Shown here: one piece after another, positions 45,370-56,420 of the stretch
How the letters are laid out: every line of letters begins with the position of its first letter
Numbering within the stretch: position 1 is the first letter of the stretch
DNA from: Ursus arctos
Taxonomy: Eukaryota > Chordata > Mammalia > Carnivora > Ursidae
NCBI RefSeq assembly: GCF_023065955.2
Contig: NW_026622841.1
Location: 21,883,501 to 21,947,500, forward strand
Direction of reading: 5' to 3'
DNA length: 64,000 nt
Notes under the pieces: model-generated
Databases searched by the model: none
What the model saw: the letters and a program-made list of their open reading frames with translations, nothing else
What the model was told of the DNA's origin: nothing
Position numbers and translations under genes: made by a program

Positions 45370-45680
45370 TTACTTTTCGTTTATATACAGTAGATTTCAC
45401 TCTGTCTTATATTTAATTCTGTGAGTTTTGACAAATTCATAGAGTTGTTTAAATACCAAAACAATCAGATACAGAAACGTTCATCAACACCTCCCCCAAA
45501 TTCCCTTGTGCTACTTTATTCAGTCAAACCTCCTCCTCCCCAGCAATCTTGGGAAACCACTGATCTGTTCTTCACGCATTCTTTCAAAATGTTCTATGAA
45601 TGGATCTGGCTTCTTTTACTTACCATGATGCATTTGAGATCCATCCATGTTATTAGATGTATATGTAGTTAAGCCTGTCA
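45370..45680 (-). mobile_element. L1M 3'UTR fragment
   Basis: In reverse: GTGAGTTTTGACAAATTCAT, GAAACGTTCATCAACACCTC, GGGAAACCACTGATCTGTTC, GGATCTGGCTTCTTTTACTT and TTGAGATCCATCCATGTTAT. The same L1M region, in the same orientation, recurs at 61.3-61.6 kb. Confidence 0.85.
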
Positions 45681-45689
45681 CCCACAGAT

Positions 45690-46430
45690 CCCCTCGGTCA
45701 ACTCAGCAGAAGCCAAGATACAGGTAAGATTGTCCAGAACACATTACAGAGGAGCCTCTCATTTAATGACTTTACACAGGAGGCCTCCAAGGTTCTTGAG
45801 AATTTTACACGAAGAGAAATACCACCATCTTAAATCAAAAGGGAGAGAGAACAAAATGAAGCTGTTATATCCCTTTCTGGAATTCTTAAATGCAGGAAAC
45901 AGGCTGATAAAACCACTCAGCTGCAGATATGTACCACCCTTCATATGAAAGGAAGATGATTCTAAGAGTGGGACCTTGCGCCCAGAGGCCAGAACCATAA
46001 GCCACAGAATATTAATCCTAGACCTTCAGACCTAATGAAGTTTTTGCCCAGCTGGATTTCAAAATTGCGTGGTAACTGATGACTCCCTTTTGCCTTTCAT
46101 TTTCTACCTTTTTATAGAGAAAGTCTAAACTGCTATCCCTATGCCTGCCGCATCATTGTAATTTGAAAGCAAATAACTTGGTTTTTTAGTTTTTCAGGTT
46201 CACAGAGAGGAATTTTTCCCCCGTATGGATTATACTCAGAGTCTCGCCCTTTCCTGATTTAGATGAGATTCAGGACTTTAAGATGGTAAGATTTAGAAGA
46301 AAGTGAAGACTTTGAGTTGACACTACAATGATTTGAAACTTTCTGTGACCTTGGAAGGGAATGAATGTATTTGGCATATGGGATGGATGTGAATCTTTGG
46401 GGACCAGAGGGAAGATTGTAGTAAGCAGAA
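45690..46430 (+). mobile_element. MaLR internal region, 3' part (MLT1-int type)
   Basis: CATTTAATGACTTTACACAG, GACCTTGCGCCCAGAGGCCA, TGCCCAGCTGGATTTCAAAA, ATCATTGTAATTTGAAAGCA and TAGATGAGATTCAGGACTTT lead to the polypurine tract TTGGGGACCAGAGGGAAGAT just before the 3' LTR. This is non-coding relic of an endogenous retrovirus-like element; no open gag frame is present. Confidence 0.75.
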
Positions 46431-46790
46431 TAACAGCCTTCCAAAGATGTCTATGTCCTAATTCTCAGAATCTGTGAATATGTTACTTTGCATGGCACAA
46501 AGGACTTCGCAGGTATGATTAAGTTAAAGATCTTGGGATGGGGAAGATAATCCAAATTAATCACAAGGGTCTTTATAAGAGAAAAAGGAAAGCAGAAGTC
46601 AGAGGAAAAGATGTGAACTTGGAAGTGGAAATCAGAGGACAGAGCAATGAGCCAGGGAATATGGCTAGCTTCTAAAAGCTAGACAGTAATACAAGGAACA
46701 GAATCCCCCCCCCAGATCCTCTAGAAAGAATGCAGCTCTGCAAATCATATGTAGAAAGGCTTTCCCAAATCTTCCGACTCCCAAATTATA
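46431..46790 (+). mobile_element. MLT1-type LTR, 3' LTR of the preceding internal piece
   Basis: It follows the polypurine tract directly: CCTTCCAAAGATGTCTATGT, ATATGTTACTTTGCATGGCA, TAATCACAAGGGTCTTTATA and GAATGCAGCTCTGC. The last part, with the poly-A signal and the AAGCCAC box, is missing. No 5' LTR is seen upstream, so the provirus is incomplete. Confidence 0.82.
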
Positions 46791-46945
46791 AAGGCATCTG
46801 CTTATGTTTTCTTTTGGTAACATGTTTCCCCACCCCTGGCATTTATATAATGGTATCATTTGGAACTTAATGTATAATGTGAGAGAAACAAACTTATCTT
46901 TTTCAAACGGCTATCTAATTGTCCCAACATCTTGCATTAAAAGTA

Positions 46946-47035
46946 CTGTGTATTATGTAAGACTGATAAATCACAGACCTGCATCCCTGAAACAAATAAT
47001 ATATGTTAATAATAATTAAAAAAATAAAGTTCTAT
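46946..47035 (+). mobile_element. carnivore L1 3' end inserted in L1M
   Basis: GTATTATGTAAGACTGATAA, ATCACAGACCTGCATCCCTG and AAACAAATAATATATGTTAA, then an AATTAAAAAAATA tail. It is a third, short carnivore-type L1 end, in forward orientation. Confidence 0.82.
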
Positions 47036-47249
47036 CTCTCTAGGCGTTAAAAAAATTTTTTTAAATGTTTACATTTTCTCAATTGATTTGCAACGCTACA
47101 TTATATATAAAAATTTCAAATGCATATTTTCTAATTCTAGAATTTTTGTTCTATCCACTTTTTATCTGCTCCTGGACTAAAACCATGTCATTTCAATTAT
47201 ACAGATTTTATAATATGCTTTAATATTTGATATAGCTAGCACTCTCTTA

Positions 47250-47605
47250 ATCTGTCCAGCTGCCATACCAAAATACCACAGACTGGCTGGTTAATAAGCA
47301 GGGGCAGTTTACTTCTCACAGCTCTGGAGGCTGGATAGTCTAAGCTCGAGGCACTAATTCAGTTTCTGGAGTGTACCCACCTCCTCGTTTATGGATGGCA
47401 GTCTTCCTCACTGTCCTCACGAGGTAGAAGGGGTAAAGGAGTTCTCCCAGGTCTCCTCTTGTAAGGTACTAATCTCACTCATGAGTGCTCCATGCCCATG
47501 ACCTAATCTCCTCCCACCCACCTCCTAATGCCATCGCATTGGGAATTAGGATTCCAACATATCAAATTGGGAGGATATATTGAGTCGATAGCACTCCCAT
47601 ATTGG
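47250..47605 (-). mobile_element. MaLR LTR (MST/MLT1 type) inserted in L1M
   Basis: In reverse: CTGCCATACCAAAATACCAC, CAGCTCTGGAGGCTGGATAG, CTCACTGTCCTCACGAGGTA, GCCCATGACCTAATCTCCTC, CCACCTCCTAATGCCATCGC and TATTGAGTCGATAGCA. AGCACTC beside both ends may be the short target duplication. Confidence 0.9.
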
Positions 47606-47840
47606 TTTTCTTTAACAGAATTTCTATGGCTATTCTTGGATGTTTGCTATTCTAATTATATAAATAACTTATTTATACCCATAAAAATTGATGACCTTTT
47701 TAATAGGATTTTATTAACATCTTCCATTACCTTACAGATAATTGACAGTACTATGATGTTTATTCTTTACCCTGAGAACGTTTTCATTCATATTTCATTC
47801 TTCACTGTATACCAGTTCATACTGATTCAAAGTATTTATG

Positions 47841-48304
47841 AATGTTCAAATAATACCACTACCTACAAGAATACCTAACCCTGCAATGAAGAAAAAAAAT
47901 TATCTTTCTCCTTTGGCATATCCTGGAAGGCTCACCAGGTTACAGAGAAATCATTTTTCTTTCATGTTCTTTCTTTGTCTTCAGGGGAGAAATGCTTTCA
48001 TTTTTATATTACTGAGTTAGTGCCAGGATGTTTCTAATTTCAAAATGTAGATGCTGATCCCTCAGGAGTTCCAAATTGGTAAAGTGTCTTTACTAAATGG
48101 AAGACCTCATCAAGGCTCTGTTAATTCACATGTTTCCAAGTGTAACCAAAATGCTTTCTTTCTCAATAGTGGAAGGTTTTCCTGTTGGTCACTTTACCAA
48201 TATCCTCCCAGTCCCTTCCTTTCTTGGTTTCTCTCCAAAGACACCAAAGTAGGATTTGTCAGACACTTAATTTGCACCATTGTCACATATAATAGTCATT
48301 CTTG
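47841..48304. other. unassigned sequence
   Basis: No recognised repeat. Short frames without domains. Confidence 0.4.
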
Positions 48305-48690
48305 AGATTCTGTGGTTGATGATTTGGCATCCAGTGTCATCACTCATGTTAACACAACAAGATGTTTACCCCATCACGGCCCCCTGGGTTTTCACAGGTG
48401 TATGAAAATCTTACTACAAACCCTCCCAACACAAACACCAACATTTGTACTTCACTTGCTGCCCAATAGGGGACGTCTATACCTAACAACTTCCCAATAC
48501 CATGGTAATAAAGGTTGTGCCCATGCTTTCCCCTTGCTCCTTTTACCGCCTAACCAACCATGGTGCTTCCCTGTGTGACTGTAATGTGGTATGTTCCCTC
48601 CTCTTGGCAACTGAGTAATGAACTCTTTCTTCAAGGGCAGTTGGCTTTGTTTCTGTCATCTTACCATACCCGACTGAAACAAATATCGAG
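48305..48690 (+). mobile_element. unrecognised LTR-like segment
   Basis: The layout is that of a retroviral LTR: a start near TGTGGTTGATGATTTGGC, a GTAATAAAGGTTGTGCCC segment at 48504, CTTGCTCCTTTTACCGCC, GACTGTAATGTGGTATGTTC, then AATGAACTCTTTCTTC (a broken AATAAA with its downstream TCTTTCTTC box) and a T/G-rich end (GGCTTTGTTTCTGTCATCTT). The right end has no clear CA border. I do not know the family; an ERV1-type LTR is my guess. An 88-codon frame at 48312-48578 is incidental. Confidence 0.42.
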
Positions 48691-51168
48691 TACATTTTAA
48701 AACATTATCACCTCTGCTTTCCTTCTGCTCTGGGAGCTCTCCTTTCCATCCATCTCAAATACTGTCCATCACTGCTTTGCTTAGAGCTTTAATGGCAGTG
48801 AAACTATCTGTTCTCATGAAGTCATTAGCATAGACTTTTTTTTTTTTCTATTGCTGTTTATAGTTCTTCTCCATCACTGATACCCCTGGATTTCAGGTGC
48901 TGACACATTCCTCCAAGAGGCAAAAAGTATCCCTTCATAAACTCCCACGGAATTCCTATCCCTCATAAATGCAGGCTTATTTTAGTATCATCATAGAGTC
49001 CCCATCTTCTCTGGGTACATAGCTGCCTCCAAGAGGGATGAGCTAATAATTTCTGTTCTGCCTAATGCTTTATGACAAACCACTATTCCCTTCCCACATT
49101 CAAGCTTCGTTGTTTAGACTGGCCCCTCCAAGCCCATAGACTTTCTTTGTTCAATTGAGTTTTCCTCCGTGGAGTTTCATCCGACCATCCCACCCACCTG
49201 TAATCTAGCTTTCATGCCCATTACCCCCTCATATCCACCAAATGTTTTTCTTAATATTTAAGCCAAATTTTCAGTAAGGTTTAAGTTATCTTTCTTGAAC
49301 TTTAAAAATAAGTGAACTAGACTAAATTTGGCCGGGGACTGGATTTGAGTCACTCTACATATCAGCATACCCTAGCCTCAGGTCCAATCCATCTAGAACC
49401 TACACCTCATAACCAATTGTTATGTACACTGCACTTAATATACTCATGTCATAACTTCTTTGAGTTATTATAACAGATTTATACCACACATGAATGATAA
49501 TTTTATCTCTTATCTTACTAAAAATAGGAAAAGTGTCTGTCATCTCTACAAATTATTAGGCTAGAAAAGGGCTTAAGGCTAGAGCTCATTTTTCCATCTC
49601 TTTTTCCAGTTAAAAGTCGTGACTTTAGACTCAACTGGAAGTTGTGAGATGTGAACAGTTGGCTACAGAGAGGGTGTCAAAGAAAAGGATATTTTTTGTG
49701 TATTTTTTTTTAAATCATGACTTATGACACCAAAATGAAAAGCTCCTGGCAAGGAATAGAGTTCATCTCATGGGGCCCAAGAAGAATATGTTTTTAAGAA
49801 GTGCCAACATGATAGAGAGAGAGATTTCAACTGAAACCTGAGGGGAAAAAAGGGGAAATACCCAGCTTGCACCATAAAATGCTGCCCTGGAGGTTATTAG
49901 GTATGAAGTAGGGAAAAAAAGAAGAAAAAGAAAGAAAGAAACAATGTAAGAGATGCCAAGTAACTCATAAAAGGAAATAACAGGGAAGAGACTAAAAAGG
50001 TAAATCTGGCAACTTCAAAGTGTCTATAGCAATGAAAGATGTATGGGTAATAAACAAGATAAACCTGAGACATTTAACCCAAAGAAATCCTTACAAGTTC
50101 ATGAATGTCACTGCAACTTGACAGAATTATTGGCAAATGATAGTTGAAGGAGAACATATCCTGCTTGAAGGAAAAAGAAAAAACTCATAGAGGGGGAAGG
50201 GGAAGCTCTGCATTTCAAGAATGTCTAAAGCTAGATGGAAGCCCTGGAAGCTGGGTCAGAATCACACTGTCAACCATTTGGATGAAGATGCAGGAAAGCC
50301 AAATAGACAGGGTACTGTAACAGTGCCAGCTAGAGTCAGGAGTCAGCCATGGCATGGTGGAAAGGTGGCCACCACTGGGGTTCAGGAGTTACAACTCTCA
50401 CTAGCTCACAACTTCAGCTTTCAGGAGTTTTAACAGGTCACAAGGAGGTTTACCAATCAGGATGAAGAGAAGACAAAGAGAGGGATATAACCGTGCTATC
50501 AAAGTCTGCAAACTGTCACACACCTTGATCTTGCTAACACTTTGACTATATGTAAGTAATGTGTCAGGGACTCATCATAAAGAGGCAGAGGAGGGTGTTC
50601 GGAAGCTGAGATCATAAAGGCAGGTAATAGAAACTACACAGAGGAATGAGAAGAGTTTAAGGGGGAAGATAAAAGTACCTGCCTTGTTCCTCAACTTCGC
50701 CTGGAATTCGTCCTGGGTCCTATACAGAGGCAATCTAACCTGACCTTGGCCTTCTACTTGGGAATAAAATTACCAACAGCTCCCTGGGACCAAGACAAAA
50801 GGGAAGAAAAAGGTGCTGCTTTAAAATGATAGCTATTTCCACTTACTCCATATTTGTGTGAGTGTGTGAGGGAGGTGGAGAGAGTGAGCTATGGCTGTGA
50901 AGGACGACAGTTTTCAGAGAGAAGACACCATTAAGAGCCTGGTCCAGGCAAACTTTGTTTTCAGGTTCAGGTTAACCACTGAGCAAATGAGAGCTAGAGA
51001 CCCAGAAAGTAAAATCTAGATTGTTCCACAAAATAATAGGAAAGTTCTTTTTTTGTTTCAAAAGTGAGATTTTTTGAGAAGCATTGAATTTAGGAAGTCA
51101 TTTTTTCTCCTTCGTTATTATGGATATAGACTACACGGTCCTTCAGAATTATTGTTTGGGAAGTTCTT

Positions 51169-51169
<1 letters not shown>
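48691..51169. other. long unassigned, repeat-poor stretch
   Basis: About 2.5 kb with no repeat family, exon or RNA that I recognise; no frame above 70 codons. It is the largest non-repetitive block in the window. Small low-complexity runs occur at 48836-48848 (T) and 49914-49945 (GAAA-type). Confidence 0.5.

Positions 51170-51200
<31 letters not shown>
51170..51200 (+). repeat. (GT)n microsatellite
   Basis: A pure GT run of about 31 bases ending in TTTCAAAG. Confidence 0.99.
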
Positions 51201-51203
<3 letters not shown>

Positions 51204-51595
51204 CAAAGACTTCTCTCAGAGGACTAGGACATGAGACCATAAGATGGCAGAAAGAAGAAGCCATATACTGAACTCACACTGGGAGAAAAACTTACCCAAG
51301 GAGAACTGGACTGCAAAACCATAAGCCCACTAAAAGTGTCACTGTAGGTCTCCCAACTATGTGATTATATTAGATTCTAGAAAATCTTCTGAAGTAGATT
51401 GCTATATTCATAGACTAGTGGAAGGAACTGTTGGACAGAGGACCAAATCTTAAGGAAAAAAAAAAAAAAGGATTCTCTTGAAATGTATGAGATTAACACT
51501 GGAAAGACTAAAGGCTCACATTTTGAGGAGAAATGACACCAGAAATTGACCTATCCATGAGAAAGGACTGTAAGATTTAGAGAAAAAAAAAACAC
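51201..51595. other. unassigned sequence
   Basis: No recognised feature. An A run lies at 51456-51468. Confidence 0.45.
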
Positions 51596-51735
51596 AAAGG
51601 ATGCCCAGTCAAATTTGAATTTCAGATAAATAATTATTTTTTAGTATAAGTATATATTTGGAATATACTTATACTAAAACTGTCATTTATCTGAAATTCA
51701 AATTGAGTTTCTGCATTTTATCAGGCAAACTCAAC
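51596..51735. mobile_element. palindromic MITE-like mammalian repeat
   Basis: Two arms are near-perfect inverses: AATTTGAATTTCAGATAAAT (51615 on) against ATTTATCTGAAATTCAAATT (51686-51705), and TTTTAGTATAAGTATA against TATACTTATACTAAAA, with a short loop at TATTTGGA. Outside, GGATGCCCAGTC and CTGCATTTTATCAGGCAAAC match the borders of a common mammalian palindromic repeat that I remember without its name. A transcript would fold into a long hairpin. Confidence 0.85.
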
Positions 51736-52309
51736 ATGAAGAAACTCTTTTCCTTTTCTTTTTGACTTTGAAAACAGTATTACATATCAACCCATCTTCA
51801 ATTTCCTACCACCATGTTTAACTTATTCAAGGTGTGCCCACACTGTTGGCGAAGTGTAATACACACAAGAGATGTTTGTTGCTGTTGCTGAGAGTAAGTA
51901 AGGATTAATAGATGGGCAAGGAAGACTCTTGGGATGAGGCAGGGGAAGGGGAATAGAGATTGCTTCTTGCTTCTGCACTGAAGTCACTGACCCCTTGAAA
52001 CTAGTAGTGACTGTGCTAGGAAGAGACCCACAGAAAAGCAGCAAGAACTCTAAGGCAGAGATCAAGCCACAACGGGGGATCAGGGGACATCAGATAAGCA
52101 AAAGAGAGCCTCAAAAGAGAGTAAATTCTAGCCCCCACTAGCGTGTGGCAGAATCTACCAGACTACAAACAACTCAGTCAAACTCATGTTTTAATAATTT
52201 AGCTCCTTCTTTAATTAGTCCATGAAAAGAAAACTGTCTTATCTGTTGCATATGTTGTTAAGAAGATCTTCTTTCTCTCTAATGGACATTTTTTTCTAGC
52301 TGAATAACA
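51736..52309. other. unassigned sequence
   Basis: No recognised repeat or gene. An 80-codon minus frame at 51823-52065 has no known domain. Confidence 0.4.
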
Positions 52310-52565
52310 TAGACTCGTGTTATCTAATACAACAGCTACTAAGAAATGCTGTAAGTGCAAAATATACATTGGATTTCTAAGTGTGATAAAAAGAATGTGA
52401 AATAATGTTAATTTTAGATTGTTGAAATGGTAACATTTGGTATACTGATTTAAATATATATTAAAATTAATGTCACTTTTCTCATTTTTTTTTACATGGC
52501 TACTACAAAGTTAAAATTATATTTGTGACTCACAAAATGTTTTTCTATTGGGCAACACTGTCAAT
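52310..52565 (-). mobile_element. hAT-Charlie non-autonomous DNA transposon
   Basis: The right end TCTATTGGGCAACACTGTC is the reverse of the terminal repeat that begins with a CTGTCCAATAGAA-type sequence, and the left end TTATCTAATACAAC is the eroded partner. Between them, in reverse, are ACATGGCTACTACAAAGTTA and ATTTCTAAGTGTGATAAAAA, in the expected order. MER3-type by memory. Confidence 0.8.
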
Positions 52566-52584
52566 ACTGTCGTAGACCCTACCC

Positions 52585-52745
52585 TCAGTTGTCAGAGCTG
52601 GAAGTGACCTACATAATGATCCAGTTTTTCTGTAAGTTAGCTGGTGGAGAAAAGTGAAGCCTGGAGGGTAAATTGTCTGGCCACGGTCACCCAGATATTT
52701 AATGAAACAGGACTAGAACTCAAGTCATGACAGCCTAGTGTGTTC
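52585..52745 (-). mobile_element. MIR3-like SINE
   Basis: GTCAGAGCTGGAAGTGACCT, GTGGAGAAAAGTGAAGCCTG, GGCCACGGTCACCCAGATAT and ACTAGAACTCAAGTCATGAC follow the MIR3 consensus in reverse. Confidence 0.78.
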
Positions 52746-53517
52746 CAATTTCCACACTCTCTCTCTAGTGCTTAGTATCCTAACTTATCCAAATTACAAT
52801 AAAATTCCAAAAAAAAAAAAAAATCTGCAGCTTGGAAGATCTTTAAAAGATCAAGGCAATTACCCTGTGTCACTGAGAAGGTTTTGTCTGATAAGAACTC
52901 CACTTTGTCCTGACAAAATGGAAGAAATATCAGTGATGGACAATTTTTATTTAAAAAATTGTGTTTTAAGATGCACATATAATTGTTATCATTTTACTGT
53001 GAATAAGACTGTTTTACAGCAAAATATAAAAATGTCACAGACAGCACTTGAACTATGTGCTAGGATCGCTTTTATATATGTGGCCTCATAGTAAAAGTAA
53101 ATAGTGATGATCCCACACAAAGACATGCAAAATCGGGAACTCTGACAGCACGTGTCTTTACCGCATACCCCACCCCCTGTAATAATGACCATTTCAAACT
53201 GCAAAGCTCTCTTTCTCTATACTTTCTCCCACATACTTAATGACTATAAAAACAAAAAATTATCTGATTATCAGTCACTCATACTTATTGGCTGGTCGGT
53301 TAAAGCTCATTCATAGAATATTAATAGCAGCATACATGCCCTGAGATGTTTTCTAATTGTGGATTTCATGCAATGATCCAGGTAGAAACCAAACAATCTT
53401 GCCCTTAAGGCAGACTCTGAGTAGTGGGAAAACTGAAGACAACTGTAGAAATCATAAAAAAAAAAAAAAAGTAAGTCACTTTAAGTTACTTATTATCTGT
53501 ACACTCACTTGGACCCT
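52746..53517. other. unassigned sequence
   Basis: No recognised feature. A 117-codon plus frame (52738-53091) contains a K run from an A tract at 52810 and shows no domain; I take it as chance. A runs at 52810-52823 and 53457-53470. Confidence 0.4.
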
Positions 53518-53880
53518 ACTATAGCCTGAATGTGTTCCCTCATAACTCATATGTGGAAGCCTGACCCCCCAGGGGGAAGATATTAGGAGGTGGAGCCTTT
53601 GACAAGTGATTTGTCATGAGGGCTCTGGATTAGTGCCTTATAGATGAGGCCTAGGGGGCTCTCTTTCCTCCTTCCACCATGGAGGGTACAGTGAGAAGAC
53701 AGCCATCTGCAACCAGGAAGAGGGTCTTCACCAGAACCTAGCCAGTCTGTCTCCTGATGTTGGACTTTTAGCCTCCAAAACTGTAAAAAATAAGTTTAAG
53801 TTGTTTGTAAGCTCCTGCCCTGCCCCAATGCAGTCTGTTGTATTTTATTATATCAGCCCAAATGTACTAAGCCAGACCTT
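53518..53880 (+). mobile_element. MaLR LTR (MST/MLT1 type), solo
   Basis: TATAGCCTGAATGTGTTCCC, ATATTAGGAGGTGGAGCCTT, TGACAAGTGATTTGTCATGA, TTCCTCCTTCCACCATGGAG, AGTGAGAAGACAGCCATCTG, GTTGGACTTTTAGCCTCCAA, AATAAGTTTAAGTTGTTTGT and GTATTTTATTATATCAGCCC. Nearly full length, forward, no internal part. Confidence 0.9.
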
Positions 53881-53924
53881 CTCCTGAACACCCTGCCCTC
53901 TTTCTTCAATAGGTCCTCATTCAT

Positions 53925-54045
53925 TCTGCATTAACATTTATTTTTGAGGACTTGCAACACACTGAGTACTGTTCTAGGTGCTGGGAATACTAAACCAAAC
54001 AAGTCAGAAAGAGTCTATGTCCCTGGGAGCTAATCTTCTATGGTT
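53925..54045 (-). mobile_element. L2 LINE 3' end fragment
   Basis: ACATTTATTTTTGAGGACTT, GAGTACTGTTCTAGGTGCTG, GGAATACTAAACCAAACAAG and TATGTCCCTGGGAGCTAATC are the reverse L2 end. Confidence 0.72.
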
Positions 54046-54649
54046 GCACCTGACTTCCTTACTTCCTGAAACAACCGTCCTCTAAGCTTCTTTTTTTCCT
54101 TCTTTTGGCCTCATGCATATGATGCTCACTCCACAACTGGTTGACCCAACTCTGTCTTGCATTTATTCCTTCCTAATGAAGGGATTCTGACCAGCCTGGG
54201 TCATAGGCCCTTCTCTATCCCGTGAACTCTTAAGGGTCTTTGGGACTCAGTAATTATAGCAAAATAAGAGATTTCTTCCATGTTCCACATTAGAAGATTT
54301 CTAAAATCTAGGCCTAGCCCCCTCCTTCCGTTGGACAGAACAATTTTGCCCATTGTTACAAACGAAGTTTTCCAGCACAGGGCTCCCACTGCATCTTTCT
54401 TAATGCCTCCTCAACATCCCTCTCCTCCCTCCACTGCCTGAGGACCAGCACTTCTCTTATCTTCTCTGCTTTTATCTTAGCAAATCCCTGTCTGTCCTGC
54501 GAGCACCTTTATTTCATGTTTACTGGTATGGTTGGCATTATTTCGGTTGGTACTTAATGATCTCTTCACACCATAGTGCTTTCTTCCTTAGCTGACATCT
54601 AAGCACAGATCCATATGCCTTCTGTGCTGGGGAATAAGATTTCTGAGAA
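54046..54649. other. unassigned sequence, pyrimidine-rich in part
   Basis: The stretch 54400-54500 may be an old L2 middle piece but is not certain. No gene. Confidence 0.4.
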
Positions 54650-55000
54650 ATACAAATATAATCAGAATGCACCCTCTTTGATAACAGAGGTATTATCCAA
54701 TTACAAACTCATGGCTTTTAGGGATTTCATTTCAAATCAATACCTGCTCCTTAATTAAAATGATCTCATAAGCATTTTCTCATTTAAAAGAGTAACATGA
54801 AATATTAATTACTTTTATTAAAAGTAAACAACTGAAAGCTAATAAATTTACAAATTCAATTACCAAAAAACTATCAAGTGTCTTTTTGTTTAATTGCTAC
54901 GGATAACCCTTTAGACATCATAATGGAATTAATAGAACATTATGGTAATCAATGGAAATTGACTAATTGATCAATCAGCAGAACATGGTTAGATTCCTTA
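54650..55000. promoter_or_regulatory. candidate conserved noncoding block with many TAAT/ATTA motifs
   Basis: No transposon similarity is visible. In 350 bases there are many homeodomain-type cores: CCAATTAC, CTTAATTAAAATGATC, ATTAATTAC, GCTAATAAA, CAATTACC, TTAATTGC, GGAATTAATAG, GGTAATCAATGG, CTAATTGATCAATC. Clusters like this are typical of developmental enhancers, but AT-rich DNA gives TAAT by chance as well, so this is only a candidate. Confidence 0.3.
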
Positions 55001-56084
55001 ACCTCCAGACACTATTATTTATGCCTAAGCTGTGCCAGAGCAAGCACCTAGCAAACAGATAGGAGAGGCACACAACCAGGATAGAGGGAGGACATTTGGA
55101 CATTATCCAAAGTTCAGTGTGGGGTGATGTGGCTTTTGCATATATATGAAGCATGTCACCCTTGAAGGGTAAGCATTATGCTGCTCATTAATATATTATC
55201 AAGGTCTCTTCATAAGTGAAAGAAACACAGTCATCCTTCATGGATGAGCTATTGCATTTATTCCTGAGGATTTATTAAAAATTAACACTTCATCACTATA
55301 CATTTTTGGTATCTGCCAGCACCTAAAAACATAGCATGATAGATACTGGCACAAAACTTTTTTTTAAAAATGCTCTGAATATGTAAAGATGTCCAAGATA
55401 AACATGACCCTCCCCCTCTCCCACTGATAAGATCCCTTTTTACTCCCTCCTCTGGGTTTCTTACTGCTCTCTGCTTACCACCAGAACATTTTTTTATATC
55501 ACATATGGGACTCACAAGCTTCTAGAAAGCAGGATGTATTTTTGAGATAGGAAAGTATTAATGTCAACATCACAAATAGTCTATATTGTAAGTTTACAAA
55601 ACAATGAGACTGCTCTGTCCTGATATGCAATCACTGGGCTGTGCAGTGGAGCCAATGCTGCAGAATAAGGCCAGAAAAACAGGACAAGGAGGTGCAGGTG
55701 GGTCCATAAGTCTGTCTAACCCACTGTCCATTTGGCGCAGGACCATGGCTGTAGCACTGGCCCTGAATCTGCCTAGTTTAGGATGACACGTGTTTCAAAG
55801 AGTAACAATGCTTCGCCCAGACAGTCTCCTCTTTCTTAATCGACAATAAGTGTTACATTCATTAATCACCTAAACATCCTAGAAACGATTTTCACCTTTA
55901 TACCATAATTCTTAGTGAAGCAAAACCCACAATTCCTATAATACTGTATTAACAGCATTAGCTTCTATTATTGAACTGACATCAAGTGCCAATTACTTAA
56001 TAGGTACTTTGCATACATCTATGATTCACACTCCTCCTTACTCACTTTATTTCACTAAGGCTGACTCTTCCTGTCTGTAGGGAC
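55001..56084. other. unassigned sequence
   Basis: No repeat family or gene is recognised. Short frames at 55282-55515 (minus) and 55604-55786 (plus) have no domain. A possible MIR end lies near 55985-56030. Confidence 0.4.
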
Positions 56085-56420
56085 TCCATACATCCATACT
56101 GTCTCTACCCAGACACACTAATGTTTTCAGAGTCCACACTTTCTTCTTCAGATCTTAGATTTAAAAATCTTCAGAGAATTCTTCCCAAATACACCAAATT
56201 AGTTTTACTAGCTATAATCTTGATTGCCCCTTCCACTCTCCCTTCCCAGCACTTATTATTGAAAAGAAATAATTATGTGCATAATTTTTTTAATATTGTC
56301 TCTTTCTGAGGATAAGCTTTATGAGGGCAGGGAAATATCTTATATGCCATCATATCACCACTGCCTGGTACTGTTCCCTAGATCTTAATTGCCCAGTCAA
56401 TAACTATTTAAAGAACATGT
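56085..56420 (+). mobile_element. L2 LINE 3' end
   Basis: GAATTCTTCCCAAATACACC, TTCCCAGCACTTATTATTGA, TGTCTCTTTCTGAGGATAAG, CTTTATGAGGGCAGGGAAAT, CATCATATCACCACTGCCTG and GTCAATAACTATTTAAAGAA follow the L2 3' consensus forward. Confidence 0.78.

Larger units (their letters stand above)
46850..47840 (-). mobile_element. L1M ORF2 fragment split by two insertions
   Basis: Pieces at 46855-46945, 47036-47249 and 47606-47840 read on as one reverse L1M ORF2 segment: CGGCTATCTAATTGTCCCAA, then TTTTCTCAATTGATTTGCAA and TTTATAATATGCTTTAATAT, then ATTTCTATGGCTATTCTTGG and TTTTTAATAGGATTTTATTA. A carnivore L1 end (46946-47035) and a MaLR LTR (47250-47605) interrupt it. Confidence 0.78.

Noticed and set aside
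52738..53091. 117-codon plus-strand frame
   Set aside because: It crosses an A run and begins in a MIR3; no domain or conservation clue.
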